Shown: piece after piece, positions 19,035-27,236 of the stretch
Layout of the letters: each line of letters opens with the position of its first letter
How positions within the stretch are numbered: position 1 is the first letter of the stretch
NCBI GenBank assembly: GCA_019635485.1
Contig: JAHBZL010000051.1
Coordinates: 1 to 33,077, forward strand
Source of the DNA: Piscinibacter sp.
GTDB lineage: Bacteria > Pseudomonadota > Gammaproteobacteria > Burkholderiales > Burkholderiaceae_C
Reading direction: 5' to 3'
Length of the DNA: 33,077 nt
The notes under the pieces: model-generated
The model's database searches: none
What the model was told of the DNA's origin: nothing
Seen by the model: the letters and a program-made list of their open reading frames with translations, nothing else
Program-made: the position numbers and the translations under genes

Positions 19035-20361
19035 GGCGGGCGCGGTCGTGCTGCCCGCGGCGGACGCGGCGCTGACGCAGCGCTTCCTGCTCGACTTCCC
19101 GCACGAGGCAGCGCGCGTGCTGGAGGCCTTGCCGGCCGACGACGCCGCCGCGCTGCTGGCCGCGCAGGCGCCGCATGCCGCGCTGCCGGCCTGGCAGGCG
19201 CTGGCGCCGGACGCCGCGCGCTCGGTGCTCGAGCGCGTGCCGGAGCCGCTCGGCCGGCACCTGCTGGCCGAGGCCGAACCGGTCGCGTCGGTGGCGGTGC
19301 TGACCCAGTTCGACGAACAGGGTCGCCGGCAGTGGCTGCAGCGCCTGGACGCCGAGGTCGCGCGCGAGCTGCGCGAGCTGCTCGCCTACCCCGACGACTG
19401 CGCCGGCCGCATGATGGACCCGCGGGTCAGCCCGCTGCGCACCGGCATGACCGTGGCCGAGGCGATCGAGCGGCTGCGCCAGATCCGCCGCAGCGGCCTG
19501 CGCGAGCTGTTCGTGGTCGACGACGAGGGGCGCCTGGCCGGGCGCGTCGAGGTGCAGGACCTGGTGCTGGCCGAGCGCGACCGGCCGCTGGCGGGCATCA
19601 CGCGCGGCGTGGTCGCGGTGGTCGGCGACCTCGACCCGCGCGAGGAGGTCGTCGAGACCTTGCAACGCCAGCCCATCACCGCGCTGCCGGTGGTCAACCT
19701 CGGCGGGCGCTTCATCGGCGTGATCCGCCAGGCCGAGCTGGTCGCGGCGGTCGAGGAGGAGACCAGCCTCGACATCCAGACCATGGTCGGCGCGAGCCCC
19801 GACGAGCGGGCGCTGTCGACACCCGGCTTCGCGGTGCGCAAGCGCCTGCCCTGGCTGCAGATCAACCTGCTGACCGCGTTCCTGGCGGCCTCGGTCGTCG
19901 GCCTGTTCGAGGGCACGATCGCCAAGTTCACGGCGCTGGCCGTGCTGCTGCCGGTGGTGGCCGGCCAGTCGGGCAACGCGGGCGCGCAGGCGCTCGCGGT
20001 CACGATGCGCGGCCTCGCGCTGCGCGAGATCAGCCTGCGCCACTGGCCGGCCGTGGTCGGCAAGGAGGCGTTGACCGGGCTGGTCAACGGCCTAGCCGTC
20101 GCGCTGACCACCGGCCTGGGGGTCTACGCCTGGAGCCGTTCGCTCGGGCTGGTCGCGGTGATCATGCTGGCGATGGTGATCTCGATGTTCGCCGCGGGCC
20201 TGGCCGGCGCACTGGTGCCCATCCTGCTGCGCCGCTTCGGGCAGGACCCGGCGACCGCCTCGTCGATCATCCTGACCACGGTGACCGACGTGGTCGGCTT
20301 CTTCTCGTTCCTCGGCATCGCCGCGCTGTTCGCGCCGATGCTGGCCGCGGGCGGCGGCTGA
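19024..20361 (+). CDS. mgtE: Magnesium transporter MgtE
   Basis: 445 residues. The N-domain (~15-125) is followed by YPDDCAGRMMDPRVSPLRTG, the entry to the CBS pair (~125-250; ELFVVDDEGRLAGRV and ITALPVVNLGGRFIGVI). Five membrane helices follow (~275-445), with VVAGQSGNAGAQALAVTMRG and TTVTDVVGFFSFLGIA. Asp422 corresponds to the pore aspartate that binds Mg2+ in Thermus MgtE. The start (ATG 19024, or GTG 19021) lies within the end of the preceding paralogue, an overlap of at least 11 bases. It is an inner-membrane Mg2+ channel gated by intracellular Mg2+. Confidence 0.95.
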   Translation: MAAEAGAVVLPAADAALTQRFLLDFPHEAARVLEALPADDAAALLAAQAPHAALPAWQALAPDAARSVLERVPEPLGRHLLAEAEPVASVAVLTQFDEQGRRQWLQRLDAEVARELRELLAYPDDCAGRMMDPRVSPLRTGMTVAEAIERLRQIRRSGLRELFVVDDEGRLAGRVEVQDLVLAERDRPLAGITRGVVAVVGDLDPREEVVETLQRQPITALPVVNLGGRFIGVIRQAELVAAVEEETSLDIQTMVGASPDERALSTPGFAVRKRLPWLQINLLTAFLAASVVGLFEGTIAKFTALAVLLPVVAGQSGNAGAQALAVTMRGLALREISLRHWPAVVGKEALTGLVNGLAVALTTGLGVYAWSRSLGLVAVIMLAMVISMFAAGLAGALVPILLRRFGQDPATASSIILTTVTDVVGFFSFLGIAALFAPMLAAGGG

Positions 20362-20362
20362 A

Positions 20363-20378
20363 GGCCGCCGGGGCGGCC
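20363..20378. terminator. Hairpin between convergent mgtE and small-protein gene
   Basis: GGCCGC-CGGG-GCGGCC is a 6-bp stem with a 4-base loop that fills the 16-base gap between the mgtE stop and the opposite-strand stop. It could serve both directions. No T-run is present. Confidence 0.4.
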
Positions 20379-20647
20379 TAGGGCCTGGGCACCGGCACGG
20401 GCTCGGGCGAGCGGGCAACCGCCGTCGGCTCCGGCGGCGCCTCGCGCAGGTAGAGCCACGCCGGGTGCGGGTAGAACTTGGAGGCGTAGTCGTAGCCGGC
20501 TTCGCGCGCGAGCCGCTGCACCAGCACCGCGGGGTGCTCGCCGTTCGTGCGCGCCTGGGGCCTGCGATCGTCCGGGCACTCGGCGGCGGTGGCCGGCGCC
20601 AGCACCGCCACGCACAGGGTCAGCAGGGCGAAGGGGGTCGGGTTCAT
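20378..20647 (-). CDS. Small secreted hypothetical protein
   Basis: 89 residues. ATG 20647 has GAGGAG at good spacing, which supports a real gene. A signal peptide (~1-22, MNPTPFALLTLCVAVLAPAT) is followed by a short mature chain AECPDDRRPQARTNGEHPAV continuing to a conserved-looking REAGYDYASKFYPHPAWLYL. The C-terminal ~18 residues are Pro/Glu/Val-rich. Only one cysteine remains after cleavage. I do not recognise a named domain. The likely location is the periplasm. It is convergent with mgtE and downstream of xerD by 128 bases. Confidence 0.7.
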   Translation of the reverse strand: MNPTPFALLTLCVAVLAPATAAECPDDRRPQARTNGEHPAVLVQRLAREAGYDYASKFYPHPAWLYLREAPPEPTAVARSPEPVPVPRP

Positions 20648-20775
20648 GGGGATCTCCTCGCGGCGGGCCGGACAAAGCGGTCCTCGCAAGGAAATACGAC
20701 CCACCTCCCGGATTCCGGACATCGAGGTCGCAGCGCCTCCATTCGCAGGACGCCGCGCAAGCCTCGGTGCCGACC

Positions 20776-21678
20776 TCACCCGCGCGGATGGTGCTGCGCG
20801 TGCAGCGCCCGCAGCCGCTCGCGGGCCACGTGCGTGTAGATCGTCGTCGTCGAGATGTCGGCGTGGCCGAGCAGCATCTGCACCGCGCGCAGGTCGGCGC
20901 CGTGGTTCAGCAGGTGGGTCGCAAACGCATGTCGCAGCGTGTGCGGCGAGAGCGGCACGGCCACACCACCGCGCAGCGCATGCGCCTTGATCAGCTTCCA
21001 GAACATCTGGCGCGTCATCGGACCGCCGCGCGCGGTGACGAACAGCGCGTCGCTGGCCTGCCCGCGCAGGATCTCGGCACGCGCCTGCGCCAGGTAACGC
21101 TGCAGCCAGCCGCGCGCCTCCTCGCCGAACGGCACGAGGCGCTCCTTGCCGCCCTTGCCGGTGACCCGCAGCGCCCCTTCGGCCAGGCCCAGGTGCACGG
21201 CCTTCAGCGTGACCAGTTCGCTGACCCGCAGGCCGCTCGCGTACATCAGCTCCAGCATCGTGCGGTCGCGCAGGCCGAGCGGCGTCTCGACGTCCGGGGC
21301 GGCCAGCAGCGCCTCGACCTGCGCCTCGCTGAGCGTCTTGGGCACGCGCAGCGGCGCGCGCGCGGCATCGAGCCGCAAGGTCGGATCGGCCGCGACCAGG
21401 TGCTCGCGCAAGGCCCAGCGGAAGTAGCGCTTGAACACCGTCAGGCGCCGGTTCGAGGTGGTGGCCTTGCTCGCGCCGTGGCGAGCCACCGCGTAGGCGC
21501 GCAGGTCGGCCTCGCGCGTCTCGTCGAGCGCGCGGCCGGCCGTCGCGGCCAGCCACTGCGCGTAGAGCGTCAGGTCGCGCCGGTACGCGGCCAGGGTGTT
21601 GGCGGCCAGCCCGTCCTCGATCCAGAGGGCGTCGGCAAAGCGGTCGATCGCCGCCTGGCTGGCCGCCAGCGCGCTCAC
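20776..21678 (-). CDS. xerD: Tyrosine recombinase XerD
   Basis: 300 residues, the normal XerD length. The N-terminal SAM-like DNA-binding domain (~8-95; LAANTLAAYRRDLTLYAQWL) is followed by the catalytic domain with Arg151 (ASGLRVSEL), Lys175 (VTGKGGKERLVPFG), His246 and Arg249 (LSPHTLRHAFATHLL), His272 (LGHADIS) and the Tyr281 nucleophile (TTTIYTHV). XerCD resolves chromosome dimers at dif. The GTG start overlaps the stop of the upstream Bug gene (GTGA, 21675-21678), an unusual coupling for a recombinase. No transposase, att site or cargo is nearby, so a housekeeping role is most likely. Confidence 0.94.
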   Translation of the reverse strand: MSALAASQAAIDRFADALWIEDGLAANTLAAYRRDLTLYAQWLAATAGRALDETREADLRAYAVARHGASKATTSNRRLTVFKRYFRWALREHLVAADPTLRLDAARAPLRVPKTLSEAQVEALLAAPDVETPLGLRDRTMLELMYASGLRVSELVTLKAVHLGLAEGALRVTGKGGKERLVPFGEEARGWLQRYLAQARAEILRGQASDALFVTARGGPMTRQMFWKLIKAHALRGGVAVPLSPHTLRHAFATHLLNHGADLRAVQMLLGHADISTTTIYTHVARERLRALHAQHHPRG

Positions 21679-22646
21679 TCCAGCGAGAGCTTCTGCGTCG
21701 CGACCACCTTCTTGTAGACCGCGAGCTCGGCCTTGATCTGCTCGGCGAACTCGGCCGGCGTGTTGCCGACGATCAGCGAGCCCGTGCCCTCGATGCGCTG
21801 GCGCACACCGGGGTCGGCCAGCGCGGCCTTCGCCGCGGCGTGGATCGTGTCGATCACGTCCTTCGGCGTGCCCTTGGGCGCGAGCAGGCCGTAGTAGGCC
21901 ATGCGATTCACCGGCTCCAGGCCGACTTCCTTGAACGTCGGCACGTCGGGCAGCACCGCGAGGCGCTGCGGCGCCGCGACGACGATCGGCACGAGGCGCC
22001 CGTCCTTCACGAACGGCAGCGCGGACGGCAGGTTGTCGAAGATGATCGGGACCTGGCCGGCCACGGTGTCGTTCAGCGCCGGGCCCGCGCCGCGGTACGG
22101 AATGTGCGTGATGAACGCGCCCGACAGGCTCTTGAACAGCTCGGTCTGCAGGTGGCCGATGCCGCCGGTACCCGAACTGGCGTAGCTGAACTTGCCCGGG
22201 TTGGCCTTCACCTTCGCGATGAAGGACTTGTAGTCCTTGGTGCCGAACGACGGGTGCACCGCGATCAGGTTCGGCGTCGCGGCGATATTCATGATCGGCG
22301 CGAAATCGCTGATCGGGTCGTACGGGATCTTCGGGTTGATCGCCGGGTTCGCTGCCGTGGTCGACACGGTTGCGACGCTCAGCGTGTAGCCGTCCGGCGC
22401 GGACTTGACCACCTCCATCGCACCGATCGCTCCGCCGGCGCCGGCCTTGTTCTCGACGACCACCGTCTGGCCCAGCGTCGAGCCCATCTTCTCCGCGACG
22501 ATGCGGGCGATGAGGTCCGTCGTGCCGCCGGGCGCGAACGGCACCACCAGCCGCACCGGCTTGTTCGGGAAGGCCTGCGACCAGGCCGGCGAGGCCAGCA
22601 GCGGGAGCGACAGCGCAGCGAGGGCGACGAGGGGGCGTCGTTGCAT
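21675..22646 (-). CDS. Bug-family tripartite tricarboxylate transporter receptor
   Basis: 323 residues. A Sec signal peptide (~1-24, ending ASPAWSQA) is followed by the Bug opening FPNKPVRLVVPFAPGGTTDL and VVVENKAGAGGAIGAMEVVK. These periplasmic receptors bind carboxylates or other small acids; the ligand cannot be read from sequence. AGGAG lies 9 bases before the ATG. No TctA or TctB membrane subunits are nearby, so it is an orphan receptor, as is common in Burkholderiales. Its stop overlaps xerD. Confidence 0.93.
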   Translation of the reverse strand: MQRRPLVALAALSLPLLASPAWSQAFPNKPVRLVVPFAPGGTTDLIARIVAEKMGSTLGQTVVVENKAGAGGAIGAMEVVKSAPDGYTLSVATVSTTAANPAINPKIPYDPISDFAPIMNIAATPNLIAVHPSFGTKDYKSFIAKVKANPGKFSYASSGTGGIGHLQTELFKSLSGAFITHIPYRGAGPALNDTVAGQVPIIFDNLPSALPFVKDGRLVPIVVAAPQRLAVLPDVPTFKEVGLEPVNRMAYYGLLAPKGTPKDVIDTIHAAAKAALADPGVRQRIEGTGSLIVGNTPAEFAEQIKAELAVYKKVVATQKLSLE

Positions 22647-22685
22647 GGGTGGGGTCTCCTGGGTTGAGGGAAGGGAACGGCAATC

Positions 22686-23309
22686 TCAGTAGCTGGGTGA
22701 CCCGCCGAGCAGGCCGGCCTTGAGCCGCTTGTCGACCGGGTCGTTGCCGATGAAGATCTTGAGGATACCGGCATAGAAGTCGTCGCCGACCACGGGCTCA
22801 CCCCGAGGCCGGGTGTTCAGGCTGAGCTGCAGGCCGTGGCCGGGCAGCCAGTCGAGGTCGACCACGTCGCCCTTCTTCAGCGTGCCCAGGCCCCGCACCA
22901 GCGCATCGAACTGCGCGATGCGTGCCTGCAGCGCGCCCAGCTCGGCGGCGCTGTGGTTGCGCCGCATGCCCTTGTCGACGGCCTTCACGAACTCGACGGA
23001 CTCGACCTCGACCATCATCTTCATCTGCACGCGCTTCGGGCCGGCCTGTGCCAGCACGCCCGCCGGCGTGGTCGCCTTCTGGGCGAGGTAGAGGCCCGCC
23101 GCATAACCCTTGAACCAGGCCACCGCGCGCAGGCCGACGCCGTTGAGCACCAGCTCCGCGCCGGCCAGCCGGATGCGGTCCTCGAAGCGCTGTTCGGCGA
23201 TCGTCGCCGCGCGCAGCGGCGCCGCCGCGGCCAGCGCGGCGGCGAGCACGGCACGGCGGGTCCATGGCCCAGGGGTCGGGTGCATCGTGGTCGGCAAGGG
23301 CGAGAGCAT
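22686..23309 (-). CDS. Chalcone isomerase-like exported protein
   Basis: 207 residues from ATG 23309; ATG 23285 (199 residues) is equally possible and gives a tidier signal peptide with PWTRRAVLAAALAAAAPLRA. The mature part fits the bacterial chalcone-isomerase-like family: LAGAELVLNGVGLRAVAWFK, YAAGLYLAQKATTPAGVLAQ, KGDVVDLDWLPGHGLQL and DDFYAGILKIFIGNDPVDKR. Bacterial members are mostly uncharacterised, and flavonoid isomerase activity is not implied. Predicted periplasmic. It lies 39 bases upstream of the Bug receptor on the same strand. Confidence 0.88.
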   Translation of the reverse strand: MLSPLPTTMHPTPGPWTRRAVLAAALAAAAPLRAATIAEQRFEDRIRLAGAELVLNGVGLRAVAWFKGYAAGLYLAQKATTPAGVLAQAGPKRVQMKMMVEVESVEFVKAVDKGMRRNHSAAELGALQARIAQFDALVRGLGTLKKGDVVDLDWLPGHGLQLSLNTRPRGEPVVGDDFYAGILKIFIGNDPVDKRLKAGLLGGSPSY

Positions 23310-23389
23310 GCGAGGTTAACGCGCACGGCGGCCGATCCGGCGACCGCGGGCATTGTGGGAACTACGCAGAAGGCCGCACCTCGCGCTGG

Positions 23390-23395
23390 CACACT
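23390..23395 (+). promoter_or_regulatory. Weak -10-like hexamer before the AEC permease (CACACT)
   Basis: CACACT ends 6 bases before ATG 23402, the same position as stronger hexamers elsewhere in the window, but matches the consensus at only 3 of 6 positions. No Shine-Dalgarno precedes the ATG. Confidence 0.2.
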
Positions 23396-23401
23396 CGGGT
23401 C

Positions 23402-24304
23402 ATGCCCGATGCGCTCCTGCTCCTGCCCGACTTCATGCTGATCGTGGTCGGGTGGGCGGTGTGCCGCTACACGCCGCTGAACCGCACGGTCTGGGACGGT
23501 GCCGAGCGCCTCGTCTACTACCTGCTGTTCCCGGTGCTGCTGTTCAGCGCGATCGTGCGCAATCCGCTGCAGCCGGCCGCGATGCTGCAGCTGGCCGGCA
23601 GCGGCGTCGCGGTGGTCGCGCTCGGCATCGCGCTGGCCTACGCGCTGCGCGGCTGGCCCGGCGTCGACGCGCGGCTGCACGCCTCGGGGGCGCAGGTCGC
23701 GTTCCGCTTCAACTCCTACGTCGCGCTGGCGCTGGCCGAGCGGCTGGCCGGCAGTGCCGGCGTGGCCTGGATCGCGCTGCTGGTCGCGCTGTGCGTGCCC
23801 CTGTGCAACATCGCTGCCGTCTGGCCGCTGGCGCGCGCCGGCGGCCAGGGCTACCTGCGCGAGCTGGCGCGCAACCCGCTGATCGTCTCGACGCTCGCGG
23901 GCCTGGGCTTCAACCTGCTCGGGCTGCGCCTGCCGGACATCGCGACGACCACGCTCGGCCGCATCGGCGCCGCCGCGCTGCCGATCGGCCTGATGGCGGT
24001 CGGCGCGGGTCTCACCTTCGGCGGGCTGCGCGCGGCGCCGCGCCTGGCCGCGGCCCTGCTCGCGATCCGCCATGCCGTGCTGCCCGCGGCCGCGCTGGCG
24101 CTCGTCGTCCTGCTCGAGCTGCCGCCCGGCCAGCAGGCGGTGGTGGTCGCCTTCGCGGCCCTGCCGACCGCGTCGAGCGCCTATGTGCTGGCGGCGCGCA
24201 TGGGCGGCCACGGCCCGTTCGTGGCCGGGCTCGTGACCCTGTCGACGCTGATCGGCATGCTGAGCGTGCCGCTCGCGCTGCTGGTGCTCGCCCGGCTGGC
24301 CTGA
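23402..24304 (+). CDS. AEC family permease
   Basis: 300 residues with about ten membrane helices in two inverted halves. Typical features are LLPDFMLIVVGWAVCRYTPL at the N-terminus, YYLLFPVLLFSAIVRNPLQP, a central polar loop with ELARNPLIVSTLAGLGFNLL, and PTASSAYVLAARMGG in the second half. AEC (auxin efflux carrier/bile-acid transporter fold) members export or import organic acids such as malate; the substrate here is unknown. The frame continues upstream, but ATG 23402 fits the family start. It is convergent with queG across 20 bases. Confidence 0.88.
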   Translation: MPDALLLLPDFMLIVVGWAVCRYTPLNRTVWDGAERLVYYLLFPVLLFSAIVRNPLQPAAMLQLAGSGVAVVALGIALAYALRGWPGVDARLHASGAQVAFRFNSYVALALAERLAGSAGVAWIALLVALCVPLCNIAAVWPLARAGGQGYLRELARNPLIVSTLAGLGFNLLGLRLPDIATTTLGRIGAAALPIGLMAVGAGLTFGGLRAAPRLAAALLAIRHAVLPAAALALVVLLELPPGQQAVVVAFAALPTASSAYVLAARMGGHGPFVAGLVTLSTLIGMLSVPLALLVLARLA

Positions 24305-24324
24305 CGGCGCGCGGCGGGCCGCCC

Positions 24325-25422
24325 TCAGCGCCGCTGCGCCAGGGCCCAGTCGATGTGCTCGCGCACGAGTTCGTCGGCGCCCTCGCCCGCGGCGCCCAGC
24401 GCGGCGGTGATCGCCGCGGCCTGCGTGGCGTCGGCCGCGCCCCTCAGCGCGTTCCCCAGCCCCACCGCGAGGTTGCGGCGCCAGCGCCGCCAGCCGATGC
24501 GCCGGATCGCGCTGCCTTCGGTGCGGCGCAGGAACGCCGCCTCGTCCCAGGCCCAGAGTTCGAGCAGCGTCGCGGTACCGAGCGGCACGCGCGTGTCGAA
24601 GTCCGGCAGCGTGCTGCGCTGCGCGTACTTGTTCCACGGGCAGGCGAGCTGGCAGTCGTCGCAGCCGTAGATGCGGTTGCCGATCGGCGCGCGCAGTGCC
24701 GGCGGGATCGGGCCGTCGTGCTCGATCGTGAGGTAGGAGATGCAGCGCCGCGCATCGAGCCGGTACGGCGCGACGATGGCCTGCGTGGGGCACACGTCCA
24801 GACAGGCCCGGCAGCGGCCGCAGTGGGGCTCGACGGGCGGCGTCAGCGGCAGCGGCAGGTCGACGAAGATCTCGCCGAGAAAGAACATCGACCCCGCGTC
24901 GCGGTGCAGCGCCAGCGTGTGCTTGCCGCGCCATGCGATGCCGCTGCGTTCGGCCAGCTCGACCTCGAGCACCGGCGCCGAGTCGGTGAACACGCGGTGG
25001 CCGAACGGGCCAACGGCATCCGCCAGCCGGTCCGCGAGGCCCTGCAGGCGCGTGCGCAGCACCTTGTGGTAGTCGCGCCCGCGGGCATAGACCGACACCG
25101 CGGCCTGGGTCGCATCCCCGAGCCGGGCCCACTCGACCGCCTGCCAGTCCGTGGGCGCGGCGCGCGGCAGGTAGTCCATGCGGGCCGTGACGACGCGCAG
25201 CGTGCCGGGCACCAGTTCGGCGGGACGCGCGCGCTTCAGGCCGTGCGCGGCCATGTAGGCCATCGAGCCGTGCCATCCGTTGTGCAGCCATGCGACCAGA
25301 CCGGGCTCCGCGGAACCCAGGTTCACATCGGCGACTCCGATCTGGGAAAATCCCGCCGCCGAGGCCCAGCCGCGCAGTTGCGCGAGCAGGGCCGGACCGT
25401 CCAACTCGCTCTCACCGCTCAT
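24325..25422 (-). CDS. queG: Epoxyqueuosine reductase QueG
   Basis: 365 residues. It performs the last step of queuosine synthesis, reducing epoxyqueuosine in tRNA with cobalamin and two [4Fe-4S] clusters. Cluster cysteines are visible in HCGRCRACLDVCPTQAI (201, 204, 207, 211) and CDDCQLACPWN (254, 257, 261). Asp147 in FTDSAPVLEVELAERSG matches the catalytic aspartate. A C-terminal HEAT-like helix region (from ~300) is present. The start ATG directly abuts the opposite-strand tsaE start, with no intervening base. A TAGAAT hexamer ends 6 bases before the ATG and no Shine-Dalgarno is seen. Confidence 0.95.
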   Translation of the reverse strand: MSGESELDGPALLAQLRGWASAAGFSQIGVADVNLGSAEPGLVAWLHNGWHGSMAYMAAHGLKRARPAELVPGTLRVVTARMDYLPRAAPTDWQAVEWARLGDATQAAVSVYARGRDYHKVLRTRLQGLADRLADAVGPFGHRVFTDSAPVLEVELAERSGIAWRGKHTLALHRDAGSMFFLGEIFVDLPLPLTPPVEPHCGRCRACLDVCPTQAIVAPYRLDARRCISYLTIEHDGPIPPALRAPIGNRIYGCDDCQLACPWNKYAQRSTLPDFDTRVPLGTATLLELWAWDEAAFLRRTEGSAIRRIGWRRWRRNLAVGLGNALRGAADATQAAAITAALGAAGEGADELVREHIDWALAQRR

Positions 25423-25887
25423 TTGACGATTCTAGGAAGCCGCACGCAGCACTGGGCCGACGAGCACGCCTGCGCCACCAGCGCACGGGCGCTGGCCGTC
25501 GCACCCGCGCTGCGCGACGCCTTCGTCGAGCTGCATGGGCCGCTCGGGGCGGGCAAGACCACTTTCGCCCGTCACCTGCTGAACGCGCTCGGCGTCGCCG
25601 GCCGCGTCAAGAGCCCGACCTACGCGGTGATGGAGCCCTACGAGACGCCGCAGGGGCCGATCCGCCACTTCGACTTCTACCGCTTCGACGACCCGCAGGA
25701 GTGGGAGGACGCGGGCTTCCGCGACGTCTTCGCCGCGCCCGGCCTGAAGCTGGCGGAGTGGCCCGAGAAGGCGCGCGGCCTGCTGCCGCCGGCCGACCTG
25801 CGCGTGCACATCGAGCCGCTCGAGCACGAGGCGCGCCGCGCCACGCTGACCGCGCTGACGCCGCGCGGGCTGGAGCTGCTCGCATGA
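25423..25887 (+). CDS. tsaE: tRNA t6A biosynthesis ATPase TsaE
   Basis: 154 residues from TTG 25423. TsaE is the ATPase that supports TsaBD in making t6A37 in tRNA. The Walker A motif HGPLGAGKTTFARHLL (Lys45, Thr46), the SPTYAVMEPYE segment and HFDFYRFDDPQEWEDAGF are diagnostic. There is no ATG or GTG before the conserved part, and TTG 25423 gives the usual family length. It lies back to back with the queG ATG (25420-25422), so each gene's promoter must lie inside the other's coding sequence. amiC follows after 10 bases. Confidence 0.93.
   Translation: MTILGSRTQHWADEHACATSARALAVAPALRDAFVELHGPLGAGKTTFARHLLNALGVAGRVKSPTYAVMEPYETPQGPIRHFDFYRFDDPQEWEDAGFRDVFAAPGLKLAEWPEKARGLLPPADLRVHIEPLEHEARRATLTALTPRGLELLA
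25429..25434 (-). promoter_or_regulatory. Candidate -10 element for queG (TAGAAT), inside tsaE
   Basis: TAGAAT on the minus strand, a 5 of 6 match, ends 6 bases before the queG ATG, so initiation would fall on the start codon. It lies within codons 3-4 of tsaE. The -35 region does not match the consensus. Confidence 0.45.
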
Positions 25888-25897
25888 AGGGGCGCCC

Positions 25898-27217
25898 ATG
25901 AAGCGCCGCGACGCGCTCGGCACCCTGGCGCTGCTGCTCGGGCCGGCGCAGATCGTGCGCGGCGCCAGCATCGTCGCGGTGCGCGTGTGGCCGGCCGACG
26001 ACTACACGCGCGTCACCATCGAGTCCGACACGGCGCTGTCCGAGAAGCACTTCCTGGCCCAGAACCCGCAGCGCCTGGTCATCGACATCGACGGGCTCGA
26101 GCTGAGCCCGGCGCTGCGCGAGCTGGTCGGCAAGGTGCGCAACGACGACCCGTTCATCGACGGCGTGCGCGTCGGTCAGAACCAGCCGCGCGTGGTGCGC
26201 CTGGTGATCGACCTGAAGCAGCCGACGGCGCCGCAGCTCTTCACGCTCGCGCCGGTGGCGGCCTACCAGCACCGCATGGTGTTCGACCTGTACCCGGTGC
26301 AGGAGCGCGACCCGCTGCTGGCGCTGATCCGCGAGAAGGAGCAGGCCGAGCGGCAGGCCGCAGAGGCGGTGCGCGACGCGCTCGGCGAGTTCATCGGCAA
26401 GCTCGACAAGCCGCTCGCGGCGCCGCCCGGACCGCCGGGTCCGCCGCCCGCCGCCCCGGCGCTGCAGACACCCGCCCCGCCGCCGACCGCGGCAGCGGGC
26501 CGGGTCGACCGGCTGATCGTCGTCGCGCTGGACCCCGGCCATGGCGGCGAGGACCCGGGTGCGGTCGGCCCGAGCGGCCTGCGCGAGAAGGACGTGGTGC
26601 TGGCCATCGCGCTGCAGCTGCGCGAGAAGCTCAACGCGAACCCGGGCATGCGCGCGATGCTGACGCGCGACGCCGATTTCTTCGTGCCCCTGAACGAACG
26701 CGTGCGCAAGGCGCGCCGCGTGCAGGCCGACCTGTTCGTCTCGATCCACGCCGATGCGTTCTTCAAGCCGCAGGCGCGCGGCGCCTCGGTGTTCGCGCTC
26801 AGCGAGCGGGGCGCCTCCAGCAGTGCGGCACGCTGGATGGCCGACCGCGAGAACGCGGCCGACATCGTCGGCGGCATCAACGTGAAGAACCGCCATGCCG
26901 ACGTGATGCGCACGCTGCTGGACATGAGCACCGCCGCGCAGATCAAGGACAGCCTGAAGCTTGGCGGCGAGGTGCTGGGCCAGATCGGCAAGGTCGGCCG
27001 GCTGCACAAGGCGCAGGTCGAGCAGGCCGGCTTCGCGGTGCTGAAGGCGCCGGACATCCCGTCCATCCTGGTCGAGACCGCGTTCATCTCGAACCCGGAG
27101 GAGGAGTCCAAGCTGCGCGACCCGGCCTACCAGGCCCGGCTGGTCGACGCGCTGGCCCGCGGCATCGGCCGCTACTTCGCGCGCAATCCGCCGCTGGCGC
27201 GCACCCGCACGTTGTGA
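25898..27217 (+). CDS. amiC: N-acetylmuramoyl-L-alanine amidase AmiC
   Basis: 439 residues. MKRRDALGTLALLL is a twin-arginine-like signal, as in E. coli AmiC. An AMIN domain (~24-130) targets the division site. A Pro/Ala-rich linker (~170-200) precedes the Amidase_3 zinc domain: His215 in DPGHGGEDPGA, Glu230, His284 in SIHADAFF and catalytic Glu393 in VETAFISNPEEE. A helix between them (~300-360) corresponds to the autoinhibitory segment that EnvC/NlpD relieves in homologues. AAGGGG precedes the ATG. It cleaves septal peptidoglycan in the periplasm. Confidence 0.95.
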   Translation: MKRRDALGTLALLLGPAQIVRGASIVAVRVWPADDYTRVTIESDTALSEKHFLAQNPQRLVIDIDGLELSPALRELVGKVRNDDPFIDGVRVGQNQPRVVRLVIDLKQPTAPQLFTLAPVAAYQHRMVFDLYPVQERDPLLALIREKEQAERQAAEAVRDALGEFIGKLDKPLAAPPGPPGPPPAAPALQTPAPPPTAAAGRVDRLIVVALDPGHGGEDPGAVGPSGLREKDVVLAIALQLREKLNANPGMRAMLTRDADFFVPLNERVRKARRVQADLFVSIHADAFFKPQARGASVFALSERGASSSAARWMADRENAADIVGGINVKNRHADVMRTLLDMSTAAQIKDSLKLGGEVLGQIGKVGRLHKAQVEQAGFAVLKAPDIPSILVETAFISNPEEESKLRDPAYQARLVDALARGIGRYFARNPPLARTRTL

Positions 27218-27236
27218 CCACGAGGACCCCGCGCCG

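Noticed and set aside
20776-21678. Tyrosine recombinase as evidence of a mobile element
   Set aside because: It has XerD length and motifs, and there is no transposase, cargo, att site or composition shift around it.
21675-22646. Complete tripartite tricarboxylate transporter
   Set aside because: Only the periplasmic receptor is present; no TctA or TctB genes are in the window.
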